From: Nocardia rosealba | GTDB taxonomy: Bacteria > Actinomycetota > Actinomycetes > Mycobacteriales > Mycobacteriaceae | NCBI RefSeq assembly: GCF_020216065.1 | Contig: NZ_JAIWNA010000001.1 | Location: forward strand, 880,505-944,504 | Direction of reading: 5' to 3' | Length of the DNA: 64,000 nt | Notes under the pieces: model-generated | What the model saw: only the letters and a program-made list of their open reading frames with translations | Database searches by the model: none | Told to the model about the DNA's origin: nothing | Made by a program: the position numbers and the translations under genes | Part shown: piece after piece, positions 40,148 to 49,433 of the stretch | Numbering within the stretch: position 1 is the stretch's first letter | Layout: each line of letters opens with the position of its first letter

Positions 40148-43098
40148 GACAGCTCCTCGAGCATGGTGGCGCGTTCGGTGAGATCGGTGGCGAGGGTGCG
40201 GAAGGCCTGATGCCAGGCGGGGTCGTCGGTCGCCTCGGCCAGCGCGGTGACGCGGGCGGCGAGGCCGACGGGTAGGTGGACGCCTGCCGCGGTGAGCAGG
40301 GCGCGATCGGTGTAGACACCCGCACCGGAATGTGGGTGACGTGCCGTGGTGCGGGCGCGTTCGCCGAGCAGTCGCAGTACGTGGGTGGCGACCCGGTCCG
40401 GCCAGGGGTGGTCGAGTCCGGGCAGGATCGCGTGCAGTTCGGTGAGCTGATGCGCGTCCAGGTCGAGCACGTGCTCGACACGGTCGGCGGGATCGAGCAG
40501 CGTGAACAGTTCGCGGCGGCGCAGCACCGCCTGTTCGGTCGGGGTCGCCCGGGCGAAGAGCTCACGTGCCCAGGTGGTGTCGCGGGCGGCGAGGGTGGCG
40601 TCGACCCAACCGTCGACGATCGCCTTGGCATAGCGCACAGGCAGTGCGAGTGCGAGTGCGGCCGCGGCAGTGTTCTCGGGGGTGGTGCCCAGAATTCGCG
40701 TCCACGCCGAGAGCGGTGCCGCGGCGATCACCTGGTGCAGGGTCTGCACCGATGCGTCGGAGGTCTCCCAGCGCAGCTTCGGCTGTTCGGTGCCGTCGGT
40801 GATGCCGTCGCGGCGGGCTTGCGCGCCCGCGTCGGCGGGGACCTCCACCTCGAGCCCGCCGTCGGAGCCGACCCGGACCCACGCCGTGAGCAGGGCGGTC
40901 ATCCTGGCGCCGTACGCGGAATCGGGGAGCCGGGCGAGCAGACCGGCGGCCGTGCGCCGTACGTCGCCGCGCCGGTCGTCGAGCGCTCGTTCCAGGAGTG
41001 CTTCGTCGGCGGCGTTCGCACCGATGCCGAGCAGGCCGAGGAGTTCGGCTTTGATCGACCCCGATTCCTTGGGCCACGCGCTGGTCAGCACCTCGAGGCC
41101 GCGCGCCGGGTCGGTCCGGCGCAGGTCGGCGAACCAGTCCTTGCGTTCACCCGGAGTGCCGAACAGCCACACATCGTGCGTGGCATCGACCTCGACGGAT
41201 TCGCCGTCGACCACCGGCGAATCCGCAGCGGTTGGATCATCGGTCCCGGCCGACGATTCGTGGCGGGACGCAGTGCTCTCCCCGGTTGCGGCCCGGTCGA
41301 CGGGAAACTCGTCGACCAACTTCGACCAGGCCGGATTACGTGCCGCCAGCCACCGTCCGCGCCGCCCGGCCAACCGCAGCAGCGGGCCACGCAGCGCGGG
41401 ATCCGAGGCCGCCGACAAGGCCTGCACACACAGCACATCGGGCAAACGGAAGTCGAAGGGTTCGGCGGCAGCGAACCATTCGGGAAGAAACGCCGACTTC
41501 TCCCGGAGCAGACGGCCGAGCCGATCGGCCGACCGGCGCGGCAGCAACGGACGTGGATCATCCAGTGCGGGTTCCGGTTTCGGCGCCGTGCCGGGTACAC
41601 GCCCGCCTCGCAGGTACAGATCCTGCAACGCGGCGGTCTCGAGGAGCTTGGTCGCGGTGTCCCCACCGCGCTGCGGCACCGCGCCCGCGACCGCCGGATC
41701 GAGGTGCACACCGTCGAGCCCACGGCGCGCGGTACCGAGCAGGGCGATCGAAACAAGTTCGGCCAGTCCGGGACTCGCGGCCGAACCGGTGGGAAATTCG
41801 GTTTCGAGGTCGTGCACCTCACCCGCGCTGAACACCGACACCGGGTCGAAACCCTCGGCCGACCACTGGCCGGCCACCGTCACCGGATGACCACCCGACA
41901 CCGCGACCAACCGCCACGGCCGGACCCCGGTGGGCAGGGGCAGCGCGGTGCCCTCGGCATCGACCAGATGCCAGCCGTGCTCGTCGATCGCGGGGACCAC
42001 ATCGGTGAGCAGTGCGGGAACGGAACGCACCAGCGGGTCCTCGCTCAGCGCGGTGGCGTAGGCATCGAGCGCATCGCCGATCGTGGTACCGGCGGCCGGG
42101 ACGGTGGTGAACGGTTCGGGTGCGCTGTGGCGTGCACCCCAGTGCACTCGCAGCGGGACAGGGCCGGGGTAGTAGTGCACTTCCGCGTCGACCTCGTTGC
42201 CCGGTGCGGGCACCTCACCGGTGAAATTCGGTATGCCGAAGGAGTGTTCGACCAAAAGCGCCCACCGGCCGCTGCCACGGCCACGCAACCAGGTGCGTCG
42301 CGCGTAGAGCCGTTCCTCCTCGCTCACCCGCATGCAGAGCACCTGCCACCGATCGCGCACCGCCGGTTCGGCGAGCACGGTCTCGGCCTGCACCGGGTAG
42401 CCGATGTGGGAGCGGATGCCTGCCTGCAACGGTTCCGGCAACGCGTCGAGGGTGCGGTGGGCGAGGACTAGCAGATGCAGCCGGGCGTATTCGCGCAGCA
42501 GCAGCTCGGGCCAGTGTTCGGTGGTGGCCACCGCCGTGGGCAGCCTGCGCAGTGCCTCCGCGATCCGGGGTGCCTGGGCATCGACCATGCGCGCCGCCAC
42601 GGCCTCGTAGGCGGCATAGGAGCGGTCGGTCTGGGCGAGGCCGGTGCGAACCTGGTCGGTGAGCCACACCTGCAGCTCCGCCAGCCCCGCCGACACCCGG
42701 CCGCGCCGCTGCTCGACCGCCGCGGCCGACGGCGCCGACTTGGCCTTCGGCGCGGCGGTGGCCTTGGCGGCCCGGCCCGCGAGCCACTCGGCCGCGAAAT
42801 CGGCGGGAGCGTCCCGCGTCGGCACCGCGCCGCTCGACCATGCCAGCAGCAACGACAGGGCGTGCTTGCAGGGAAACTTCCGGCTCGGGCACGAACACTT
42901 GTACGCGGGCCCGGAGAGATCGACGATCGTCTGGTAGGGCTTGGCCCCGCTGCCCTGGCACAGCCCCCACACCGCGTTCCCGTCGGCTCCGGTGTCGCGC
43001 CAGCGACTCGCCAGCTTGCGCGCGGCAGCCACCGAGCTCGCGTCGGGTGCGAGCGCACGGACCTGGTCCTCGGTCCACAGCACGGATGTGTCGGTCAT
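40144..43098 (-). CDS. SWIM zinc finger protein with DUF5691-like body
   Basis: The 984-residue protein has an N-terminal SWIM zinc finger, with Cys68, Cys70, Cys77 and His79 in YKCSCPSRKFPCKHALSL, a CxCxnCxH module that binds DNA or protein. The remaining 900 residues are helical repeat-like with many Leu/Ala helices (for example ELLGLLGIGANAADEALLERALDDRRGDVRRTAAGLLARLPDS, HEAT-like, in parts), matching the DUF5691 type of actinobacterial proteins. It is the first gene of the MoxR-VWA run and is divergent from the zinc-hook ATPase. I infer a scaffold or target-recognition role. Confidence 0.82.
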   Translation of the reverse strand: MTDTSVLWTEDQVRALAPDASSVAAARKLASRWRDTGADGNAVWGLCQGSGAKPYQTIVDLSGPAYKCSCPSRKFPCKHALSLLLAWSSGAVPTRDAPADFAAEWLAGRAAKATAAPKAKSAPSAAAVEQRRGRVSAGLAELQVWLTDQVRTGLAQTDRSYAAYEAVAARMVDAQAPRIAEALRRLPTAVATTEHWPELLLREYARLHLLVLAHRTLDALPEPLQAGIRSHIGYPVQAETVLAEPAVRDRWQVLCMRVSEEERLYARRTWLRGRGSGRWALLVEHSFGIPNFTGEVPAPGNEVDAEVHYYPGPVPLRVHWGARHSAPEPFTTVPAAGTTIGDALDAYATALSEDPLVRSVPALLTDVVPAIDEHGWHLVDAEGTALPLPTGVRPWRLVAVSGGHPVTVAGQWSAEGFDPVSVFSAGEVHDLETEFPTGSAASPGLAELVSIALLGTARRGLDGVHLDPAVAGAVPQRGGDTATKLLETAALQDLYLRGGRVPGTAPKPEPALDDPRPLLPRRSADRLGRLLREKSAFLPEWFAAAEPFDFRLPDVLCVQALSAASDPALRGPLLRLAGRRGRWLAARNPAWSKLVDEFPVDRAATGESTASRHESSAGTDDPTAADSPVVDGESVEVDATHDVWLFGTPGERKDWFADLRRTDPARGLEVLTSAWPKESGSIKAELLGLLGIGANAADEALLERALDDRRGDVRRTAAGLLARLPDSAYGARMTALLTAWVRVGSDGGLEVEVPADAGAQARRDGITDGTEQPKLRWETSDASVQTLHQVIAAAPLSAWTRILGTTPENTAAAALALALPVRYAKAIVDGWVDATLAARDTTWARELFARATPTEQAVLRRRELFTLLDPADRVEHVLDLDAHQLTELHAILPGLDHPWPDRVATHVLRLLGERARTTARHPHSGAGVYTDRALLTAAGVHLPVGLAARVTALAEATDDPAWHQAFRTLATDLTERATMLEELS

Positions 43099-43490
43099 CG
43101 GTTCCCCCGTTCTCTGTCGCCGAAATATCTACCCGAGCCCACCGACAACTTCGCCCGTTCACGGTGAAGGACCTGGAAAACCCTGGTGCCGTGGAAAATT
43201 CGCGCCTCAACTCTTGCTGTGTGGGGCGAACTCTGGCATTCTGACCTGTTCGGCTCGACCGGACCGCCCGGGCCGCTCAACGCAGCGTAGCGCGGGTGAG
43301 AGCACCTCATCGAGCTGCCCGCCGGGGTGGGCGAGGGGTGGACATCGAGGGCCGGTCGCGGCGCCACGATGGCCATTCCACTCCCGCGGGCAGATTCGCT
43401 GGGGCGCAGCGCATCCCCTGGGCGAACGCCCGGCGATCGGGTAGCGTTTCGGGCACAGTTGCGCTCGGGGCGTGAAGGGGGGTGTCGCCA
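43099..43490. promoter_or_regulatory. Divergent intergenic region between SWIM and zinc-hook ATPase genes
   Basis: This 392-base gap holds no convincing gene. It should contain the promoters for both the MoxR-VWA run (leftward) and the ATPase gene (rightward). Bases 43160-43250 are somewhat AT-richer (GGAAAACCC, GGAAAATTC) and could hold the leftward promoter. No clear inverted repeat was found. Confidence 0.45.
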
Positions 43491-45968
43491 GTGTGCTCGG
43501 ACCGCATCACCGAGGTGGTCGCGCGCGAGCTCGCCGCCGACCCGGCTGTGGAGGACCGGGTCGCCGATTGCGTGCTCGCGGCGCTCACCGAGGTCGACGA
43601 TGCCGCCGACACCGCCGATGCGGGTGACACGGGCGTCTTCCTTCGCGCCGTCACCGTGCACGGCTTCCGCGGGATCGGCCCCACCGTCACCCTCCGGCTG
43701 AATCCCGGGCCCGGTCTCACCCTGGTGGTCGGCCGCAACGGCAGCGGGAAATCCAGCTTCGCCGAGGCCGCCGAATTCGCGCTGACCGGCGGCAATCGCC
43801 GCTGGGACGGCCGCACCAGCGCCTGGCGCGAAGGTTGGCGCAACCTGCACGAACCCGATCTCGCCCGGATCGAGGTCGAGCTGCTCACCGGTGGCGGTGC
43901 GGTCACCGTCGCGACGCACTGGGCGCCCGGCGCCGAGCTACCCGAGGCGCAGTGGACCGAACGGCGCGGTGATTCGCCGCCCGCCCTCGTCGACCCGGCG
44001 AGCAGGCGCCAACGCCTCGACCTGTATCGCCCGTTCCTGTCCTACAGCGAGCTCGGCGCCCTCGTCGACGGCAAACCGAGCGACCTGTTCGACGCGCTGC
44101 ACCGCCTCCTCGGCCTCGACCAGCTCGCCGCGGCGGCCGAGAGCATCCGGCTACGCAAGCTGGAACTCGAACGCGCCGTGAAGAATTCGCGGCAGGCCCG
44201 CGCCGACCTGCTCGACGAACTCGCCCAGGTCGCCGACGATCGCGCCGATCGCGTCGCCGACCTGCTCCGCGACCCGGACCCCGACCTCGACGCCATCGCG
44301 GCCGAGGTGGCGGGCTCGGTGCGCGGCGCCGAAGGACCCGAGGGCCTGCGCGCCATTCTGCGCCTGTCCCTGCCCGATCCGGTGGAGGTGGCCGCCGTCG
44401 CCGACCGGCTCACCCGTGCCGCCGCCGACCTGTCCGACCACGCGACGATCGACGCCGAATCCGACCTCCGCGTCCTCGAACTGCTCACCCGCGCACGCGA
44501 ACACGCCGTCACCGCAGGCGCCTGCCCGTGCCCGGTCTGCGGCCGCGGCGACCTGGACGACGACTGGCTGTTCGCCGCCGACGCCGAGATAGCCAGGCGT
44601 AGCGCCGATCTCGACGCCCTGCGGTCCGCGCGAACGGAATTCGAGTCGGCGCTCGCGGCAGCTCGTGCCCTCCCGACGCCGGTGCCCGAGGAATTCGCTC
44701 CGGCGATCCAGCTCACGGACCGGGCCGTGAAACCCGGCACGCCGCTGCCCGAAGCGCCGATCCGATCGGAAGTACTCGGCAAGCGCCGCGACGCGGTCCG
44801 GCGATGCTGGGACGAGTGGGCCGCACTCGCGACCGCCGACTACGACGAGCAGTCGGCCGACCGCCTCCGCACGACCTACCAGGACCTCGCCGCCGAACTC
44901 GCTGCCCTGCAACGCGATGCCCGCATCGAACTCGAACGTCTGGATGCCGTGTGGTCGCCGCTGGTCCCGCGCATCCTGGCCTGGCTCGAACCGGCCAGGG
45001 CCGTCGCGGCCGACGCGGGCGAGTTGCGGATCGTGCGCAAAGCAGCGGACTGGCTCAAGTCGGCGACGACGACCATCCGTGGCGAACGGATGCGGCCGTT
45101 GGAGGCGACGGCGCGGTGGGTGTGGAGCACGCTGCGCCAGCAGAGCAATGTGGAGCTCGGGGCGATCCGGTTGCAGGGCAGCGCGGGTACGGCGCGCCGG
45201 GTGCTGCTCGATGTCACCGTCGACGAGGTGGACGGCGCCGCGCTCGGCGTGATGAGCCAGGGTGAGCTGCACGCGCTGGGGCTGTCGCTTTTCCTGCCGC
45301 GAGCAACGGTGGCGCACAGCCCTTTTCGATTCGTGATGATCGACGACCCGGTGCAGGCGATGGACCCGGCCAAGGTCGACGGACTGGCCCGGGTACTCGC
45401 CGAGGTGGCCCTCACCAGACAGGTCGTCGTGTTCACCCACGACGAACGCCTCGCCGAAGCCGTGCGCCGCATGCAGCTCGACGCCACCGTGCTCGAAGTA
45501 CAGCGCCGCGAACGCTCCGTCGTCGAGGTCCGGGTGACCGGCGACCCGGTGCGCCGCTACCTCGACGACGCCCGATCCCTGCTGCGCACACCGCAACTAC
45601 CGCCCGCGATCGCCGACGAACTCGTCGCCACCTGCTGCCGCTCGGCCATCGAGGCCGCCGGGCTGGCGAAAGCGCGCCACGAGCTGCTCGCCGCCGGGCT
45701 CGCGCACGGCGAAGTCGAACGCCGGGTTCGCAACGCGCACACCACGCGCGCCATGATCACCCTGGCCATCATGGGTCCCCGTGCCCGCGTGGACGACCTG
45801 AACAAGCACCTCAGCGCCGTCGGTGGCCGCTGGCTCGTCGGCGTGCTGCGCGACGCCACTGCGGGCGCCCACGTGCCGATCGACCGGCCGATGCGCGAAT
45901 TGATCAGCGACACCGAACGGTTCATCGCCTGGCTGCGCGCCCACGAACCGGCGATGGTGCGGTCGTGA
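43491..45968 (+). CDS. SMC/Rad50-like ATPase with zinc hook
   Basis: GTG 43491 is preferred, since AAGGGGGG lies eight bases upstream; GTG 43482 is the alternative. The protein has about 825 residues with RFRG-type opening FLRAVTVHGFRGIGPTVTLRL, Walker A GRNGSGKSS (about 80-88), two coiled-coil-like arms, a zinc-hook-like CPCPVCGRG near 343-350, an ABC-like signature LGVMSQGELHALGLSLFLPRA and Walker B VMIDDPVQAMDP near 612, with the H-loop VVFTHDERL. This is the RecF/Rad50/RecN style of ATPase. A C-terminal helical region of about 180 residues after the ATPase is unassigned. Roles in DNA end processing or in defence ABC-ATPase systems are both possible. Confidence 0.85.
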   Translation: MCSDRITEVVARELAADPAVEDRVADCVLAALTEVDDAADTADAGDTGVFLRAVTVHGFRGIGPTVTLRLNPGPGLTLVVGRNGSGKSSFAEAAEFALTGGNRRWDGRTSAWREGWRNLHEPDLARIEVELLTGGGAVTVATHWAPGAELPEAQWTERRGDSPPALVDPASRRQRLDLYRPFLSYSELGALVDGKPSDLFDALHRLLGLDQLAAAAESIRLRKLELERAVKNSRQARADLLDELAQVADDRADRVADLLRDPDPDLDAIAAEVAGSVRGAEGPEGLRAILRLSLPDPVEVAAVADRLTRAAADLSDHATIDAESDLRVLELLTRAREHAVTAGACPCPVCGRGDLDDDWLFAADAEIARRSADLDALRSARTEFESALAAARALPTPVPEEFAPAIQLTDRAVKPGTPLPEAPIRSEVLGKRRDAVRRCWDEWAALATADYDEQSADRLRTTYQDLAAELAALQRDARIELERLDAVWSPLVPRILAWLEPARAVAADAGELRIVRKAADWLKSATTTIRGERMRPLEATARWVWSTLRQQSNVELGAIRLQGSAGTARRVLLDVTVDEVDGAALGVMSQGELHALGLSLFLPRATVAHSPFRFVMIDDPVQAMDPAKVDGLARVLAEVALTRQVVVFTHDERLAEAVRRMQLDATVLEVQRRERSVVEVRVTGDPVRRYLDDARSLLRTPQLPPAIADELVATCCRSAIEAAGLAKARHELLAAGLAHGEVERRVRNAHTTRAMITLAIMGPRARVDDLNKHLSAVGGRWLVGVLRDATAGAHVPIDRPMRELISDTERFIAWLRAHEPAMVRS

Positions 45969-46140
45969 ACGGGCATCCGGCTCGGCCTGGTCACGCATTC
46001 GACCACCTCGTCGGTGTAGCGGTGCACCGAAATCGTGCGCGCCGCCGGGCAAGGCCTCGACTCGGGCGCGGCGTCGCCTGTTGGCACCGGGCGGGCCAGG
46101 TGGCCGGGAGTCGTTGTGCGGCAAGGCTGGCGGGTCCGTG

Positions 46141-46566
46141 GTGAACCGTCGTGGCAGGCCGCCGCGGGCGAAGTTCACTCCGCGTCCTTCCGTAGCCGAA
46201 CGGTTGGAGGCCGCCGACGACCTGCTGAACGGGTCGGTCTCGGATGCCGGGGGAGTGTGGTCGCGGGCCGTCGCCTGGATCCTGCGGTTGGCCTTGGAGC
46301 AAGCCGTGGACGAACTGTGGGCCCAGCTCGCGCCGGAACTCATGCGCTGCCCGATGCGCGCCCAGCTACTCGCCCTTCGCGTCTATGCCGGTCCCGAAAC
46401 CGCAGGTCAGGTGGGCGCACTCTGGGCGGCGCTCTCGCGCGCGGCCCACCACCTCGACTACGAGATGGCGCCAAGCGTCACCGACCTGCGCCGCTGGCGC
46501 GACCAGACGACCGAACTGTGGCGGGCCCTGGAACTGGTCCCGTTGACGCACCAGACCTTCGGCTGA
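46141..46566 (+). CDS. Unrecognised 141-aa helical protein downstream of zinc-hook ATPase
   Basis: The start GTG 46141 (VNRRGRPPRAKF) is uncertain; GTG 46138 and TTG 46081 are in frame. The first 20 residues are basic. The rest is helical with many Leu, Ala and Trp (WSRAVAWILRLALEQAVDELWAQL, ALWAALSRAAHHLDYEM). I recognise no family, though the last half resembles SAV-/HEPN-like helical bundles only in a general way. It follows the ATPase by 172 bases on the same strand and could be its partner or toxin-like effector. The intervening 172 bases contain no other gene. Confidence 0.6.
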   Translation: MNRRGRPPRAKFTPRPSVAERLEAADDLLNGSVSDAGGVWSRAVAWILRLALEQAVDELWAQLAPELMRCPMRAQLLALRVYAGPETAGQVGALWAALSRAAHHLDYEMAPSVTDLRRWRDQTTELWRALELVPLTHQTFG

Positions 46567-46613
46567 GCACGGTCGGCGATCGGCCGCCCGCACGCACCCG
46601 GCAGGATGACCCC

Positions 46614-47003
46614 ATGGGTGAAGCGAAACCATGTCCGTGCCGGCGCGGCGAACCGTTCGATGCCTGCTGCGGTCCGATCCTGGCCGGTGCGCGCGCGGCG
46701 GCGACCGCCGAAACCCTCATGCGCTCGCGCTACACCGCCTACGTCGTCGGCGACACCGACTACCTGCTGCGTTCCTGGCACCCGAGCACTCGCCCGAAGG
46801 ACCTCGAGCTCGATCCCGACCAGCGCTGGTTGTTCCTCGAGATCGTGCGTACCGAACGCGGCGGACCGTTCGACGACAACGGCACCGTCGAGTTCATCGC
46901 CCACTACCGGCTCGACGGCACGCGCGACAGCATGCACGAGGTGAGCACCTTCGTCCGCGTCGACGGCGCCTGGGTGTACCTCGACGGTGTGTTCGCGGCC
47001 TGA
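46614..47003 (+). CDS. YchJ/UPF0225 SEC-C family protein
   Basis: ATG 46614 is preceded by CAGGA nine bases upstream. The 129-residue protein has the SEC-C-like zinc motif KPCPCRRGEPFDACCG at residues 5-20, followed by the YchJ core LMRSRYTAYVVGDTDYLLRSWHPSTRP and a second half of NTF2-like character (VEFIAHYRLDG...STFVRVDGAWVYLDG). Family function is unknown, with proposals of nucleic-acid or protein-quality roles. It is followed 18 bases later by the SelW-like gene. Confidence 0.88.
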   Translation: MGEAKPCPCRRGEPFDACCGPILAGARAAATAETLMRSRYTAYVVGDTDYLLRSWHPSTRPKDLELDPDQRWLFLEIVRTERGGPFDDNGTVEFIAHYRLDGTRDSMHEVSTFVRVDGAWVYLDGVFAA

Positions 47004-47021
47004 ACCGGGGATACTGCACCG

Positions 47022-47297
47022 GTGGCCCGCATCGCGATCGAATACTGCACCCAATGCCGCTGGCTGCTGCGCGCGAGCTGGATGGCACAGGAACTGCTGA
47101 GCACCTTCGGTACCGACCTCACCGAGGTGGCGCTCGTGCCGGGGGAGGGCGGCGTCTTCCGGATCACCCTCGACAGCGATCAGCTGTGGGAACGCAAGGC
47201 CGACGGCGGCTTTCCCGAGATCGCGGTGCTCAAGCAGCGGGTTCGCGACCGGATCGCGCCCGAGCGCGACCTCGGGCACGTCGACCGGCGCGACTGA
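47022..47297 (+). CDS. SelW/SelT/SelH-type thioredoxin-fold protein
   Basis: GTG 47022 starts a 91-residue protein with the redox motif CTQC (Cys9, Cys12) right after the first strand (IAIEYC), and the LIPGEGGVFRI-type second half (here LVPGEGGVFRITLD), then GGFPEIAVLKQRVRD. This is the selenoprotein W-like (Rdx) family with cysteine in place of selenocysteine, probably a small thiol redox protein. It is probably in one transcript with the YchJ gene and abuts the convergent FmdB-like gene. Confidence 0.9.
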   Translation: MARIAIEYCTQCRWLLRASWMAQELLSTFGTDLTEVALVPGEGGVFRITLDSDQLWERKADGGFPEIAVLKQRVRDRIAPERDLGHVDRRD

Positions 47298-47513
47298 TCA
47301 GCAGCAACCGCCCCCACCACAGCAGCCGCCACCCGCGGGCTGCGTCGCGGGCGTCGGCGCGGCGCCGCGGCCAACGGTGGCGAAGGTGGTCAGCAGTTTG
47401 ACGGTGTCGTCGTGGCCCGACGGGCAGGACGCCGGATCCGAGGACTGCGCCATCGGCCGGTTCACCTCGAACGTGTCGCCGCAGGAGCGACACCGGAAGC
47501 TGTAGTTCGGCAT
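47298..47513 (-). CDS. FmdB-like zinc ribbon protein with Gly/Cys tail
   Basis: ATG 47513 (MPNYSFRC) fits the FmdB start better than the upstream ATG at 47534. The 71-residue protein has an N-terminal CxxC (Cys8, Cys11 in FRCRSCGDTFE) and a second Cys/His pair in SCPSGH, making a single zinc ribbon, then a Gly/Cys-rich tail GGGCCGGGGCC at the end. The Cys-rich tail is a common feature of actinobacterial FmdB proteins and may bind metal. The gene is convergent with the SelW-like gene, zero bases apart. Confidence 0.82.
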   Translation of the reverse strand: MPNYSFRCRSCGDTFEVNRPMAQSSDPASCPSGHDDTVKLLTTFATVGRGAAPTPATQPAGGGCCGGGGCC

Positions 47514-47846
47514 GCGGCAAGTGTAAGTCGCCACGGCCGCACCGACACCTGGCCGACCAGCACACTCGCAGCTATCGGATTCAGGGTGGTGCCGTCAGCC
47601 GCGCAGCGCGCTGACGTCGATCGGAAACCCGCCGCCGGAACGCGGCCCCGGCAGCCCGGATGGCCCGGTGGCGGCGTTGCAAGGAGGCCGCAGCCGTACC
47701 GCCGAGTAACCGTTACCTGCGGAAATGGTGCGTTGGCGGCGTGCCAGTGGTCTGCCGACGTACTCTCATAAGGAGTCACCAGGTGCTGCGGCCCACGGGA
47801 GCAAATGCACAGGCACTCGTGGATCGCGCCGGCTAGGAGGTGTGCG
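47514..47846. promoter_or_regulatory. Intergenic region upstream of carboxylesterase
   Basis: The 333-base gap carries the promoter of the carboxylesterase gene and that of the FmdB-like gene. It contains GTAACCGTTAC (47706-47716), a perfect 5-1-5 inverted repeat. AGGAGG at 47835-47840 is the ribosome-binding site for the esterase ATG. No gene or further repeat was found. Confidence 0.5.
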
Positions 47847-49424
47847 ATGAGCATTCAGCCCGATCTCGACCAAGGCACGTGGACCCACGAAGCCGAACCA
47901 TTGGCGCACACCGAGTACGGCACGGTCAGCGGAATCTGGGAGGGGCCGGTCGCCGTGTGGCGCAGCGTGCCCTACGCGAAGGCACCCGCGGGCCCGGCTC
48001 GATTCCGCCTCCCCGAGCCGCCGAAGCCCTGGGAGGGCGTGCGCGACTGCGCGGTCTTCGGTGAGATCGCACCGCAGGCGATGGGCGCGATGGTGCCCGT
48101 CGACTCGGATCTGCGGATGGGCGAGGACTGTCTGTGGGTGAACGTGTGGTCGCCCCGGCCTCAGCCCAGCGACGATGAACCGCGCCCCGTGATGGTGTGG
48201 CTGCACGGCGGCGCCTACTGCCTCGGCACCGCGGCGCAGACCATCTACAACGGGCGCAAACTCGCCGAAGCGGGCGACGTAGTGGTCGTGACGGTGAACT
48301 ACCGGCTCGGAGTTCTCGGATTTCTCGACCTGTCGTCCTTCGGCGACCAGTTCACCCCGAACCTCGGCCTGCACGATCAGCTGGCCGCCCTCGCCTGGGT
48401 CCGCGACAATATCGCCGCGTTCGGTGGCGACCCCGACAATGTGACGGTCTTCGGCGAATCCTCCGGCGCGGGCTGCGTCACCGCGCTGCTCACCGCACCG
48501 GCCGCCGACGGGCTGTTCCACAAGGCCATCGCGCAGAGTCCGCCCGCCACTACGGTTTTCGGGCAGGAACGCGCTGCCGTCGTCGCCCAGCGGTACCTGG
48601 AGCTGCTGGAACTCGGTGCGGGCGAAACGGATCGGCTGCTCGAGCTACCGGTCGAGCAGCTCGTAGAGGTGGGTGCGGTACTGCTCGACGAGGTGCCGAC
48701 CAAGGAGCCGGGCAGGCTGGCTGCGGCGCCCGTTGTGGACGGGAACTTGTTGCCCGCGTACCCGATCGACCGTTTCCAGCAAGGACTTTCCCATCGGGTG
48801 CCGTTGCTGATCGGTAGCAACAAGGACGAGGCCTCCCTGTTCCGGGTACTCAAATCCCCGATCATGCCGGTGACGCCCGACGCCGTGAACGCCATGCTGC
48901 AGGACGTCGCTGCCTCGCACCCGGAGATGTCGCCGGAACGGATCGCCGAGATCACCTCCGCCTACCCGGATCTCACCAAGATCCGTGGCGCGCTCGCCAT
49001 GTCGACCGACGCCGCGTTCCGTATGCCTGCCGCGTGGGTCGCCGAAGGGCACGCCCAGCATTCACCGACCTGGAAGTACCGGTTCGACTACGCGACACCG
49101 ATGTTGAAGGCGGCCCGGGTCGGTGCCGGCCACGCCACCGAATTGCCTTATGTGTTCGGCAATTTCGGCACGCTCAACCACGATCCCACCTTCTGGCTCG
49201 GCGGTCGCAAGGTCTCGCTCGCGGTGTCGGGCCGGATGCAGCGCCGCTGGCTGGCGTTCGCCGAACACGGCGTGCCGGCGGCACTGGACGGTTCCAAGCA
49301 CTGGCCGCGCTATCTGCCCGCCGACCGGACCACTTTGCTCATCGACACCATCGACCGGGTCGTCGACAATCCCGACGCCGAACTGCACACCGCCTGGGGC
49401 GACCACGCCGTCGGCTTCAGCTGA
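47847..49424 (+). CDS. Type-B carboxylesterase/lipase
   Basis: ATG 47847 follows AGGAGG with a six-base spacer. The 525-residue protein is a type-B carboxylesterase with the early motif EDCLWVNVWSP, the oxyanion HGGAYCLG and the nucleophile elbow VFGESSGAGC. The catalytic serine is at about residue 206; the acid and histidine are expected near residues 330 and 430, the histidine possibly in HATELPYVFGN. No signal peptide is visible, so the enzyme is likely cytosolic and broad-specificity. It meets the guanylyltransferase gene tail to tail with nine bases between. Confidence 0.9.
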   Translation: MSIQPDLDQGTWTHEAEPLAHTEYGTVSGIWEGPVAVWRSVPYAKAPAGPARFRLPEPPKPWEGVRDCAVFGEIAPQAMGAMVPVDSDLRMGEDCLWVNVWSPRPQPSDDEPRPVMVWLHGGAYCLGTAAQTIYNGRKLAEAGDVVVVTVNYRLGVLGFLDLSSFGDQFTPNLGLHDQLAALAWVRDNIAAFGGDPDNVTVFGESSGAGCVTALLTAPAADGLFHKAIAQSPPATTVFGQERAAVVAQRYLELLELGAGETDRLLELPVEQLVEVGAVLLDEVPTKEPGRLAAAPVVDGNLLPAYPIDRFQQGLSHRVPLLIGSNKDEASLFRVLKSPIMPVTPDAVNAMLQDVAASHPEMSPERIAEITSAYPDLTKIRGALAMSTDAAFRMPAAWVAEGHAQHSPTWKYRFDYATPMLKAARVGAGHATELPYVFGNFGTLNHDPTFWLGGRKVSLAVSGRMQRRWLAFAEHGVPAALDGSKHWPRYLPADRTTLLIDTIDRVVDNPDAELHTAWGDHAVGFS

Positions 49425-49433
49425 GCAGTCCTG

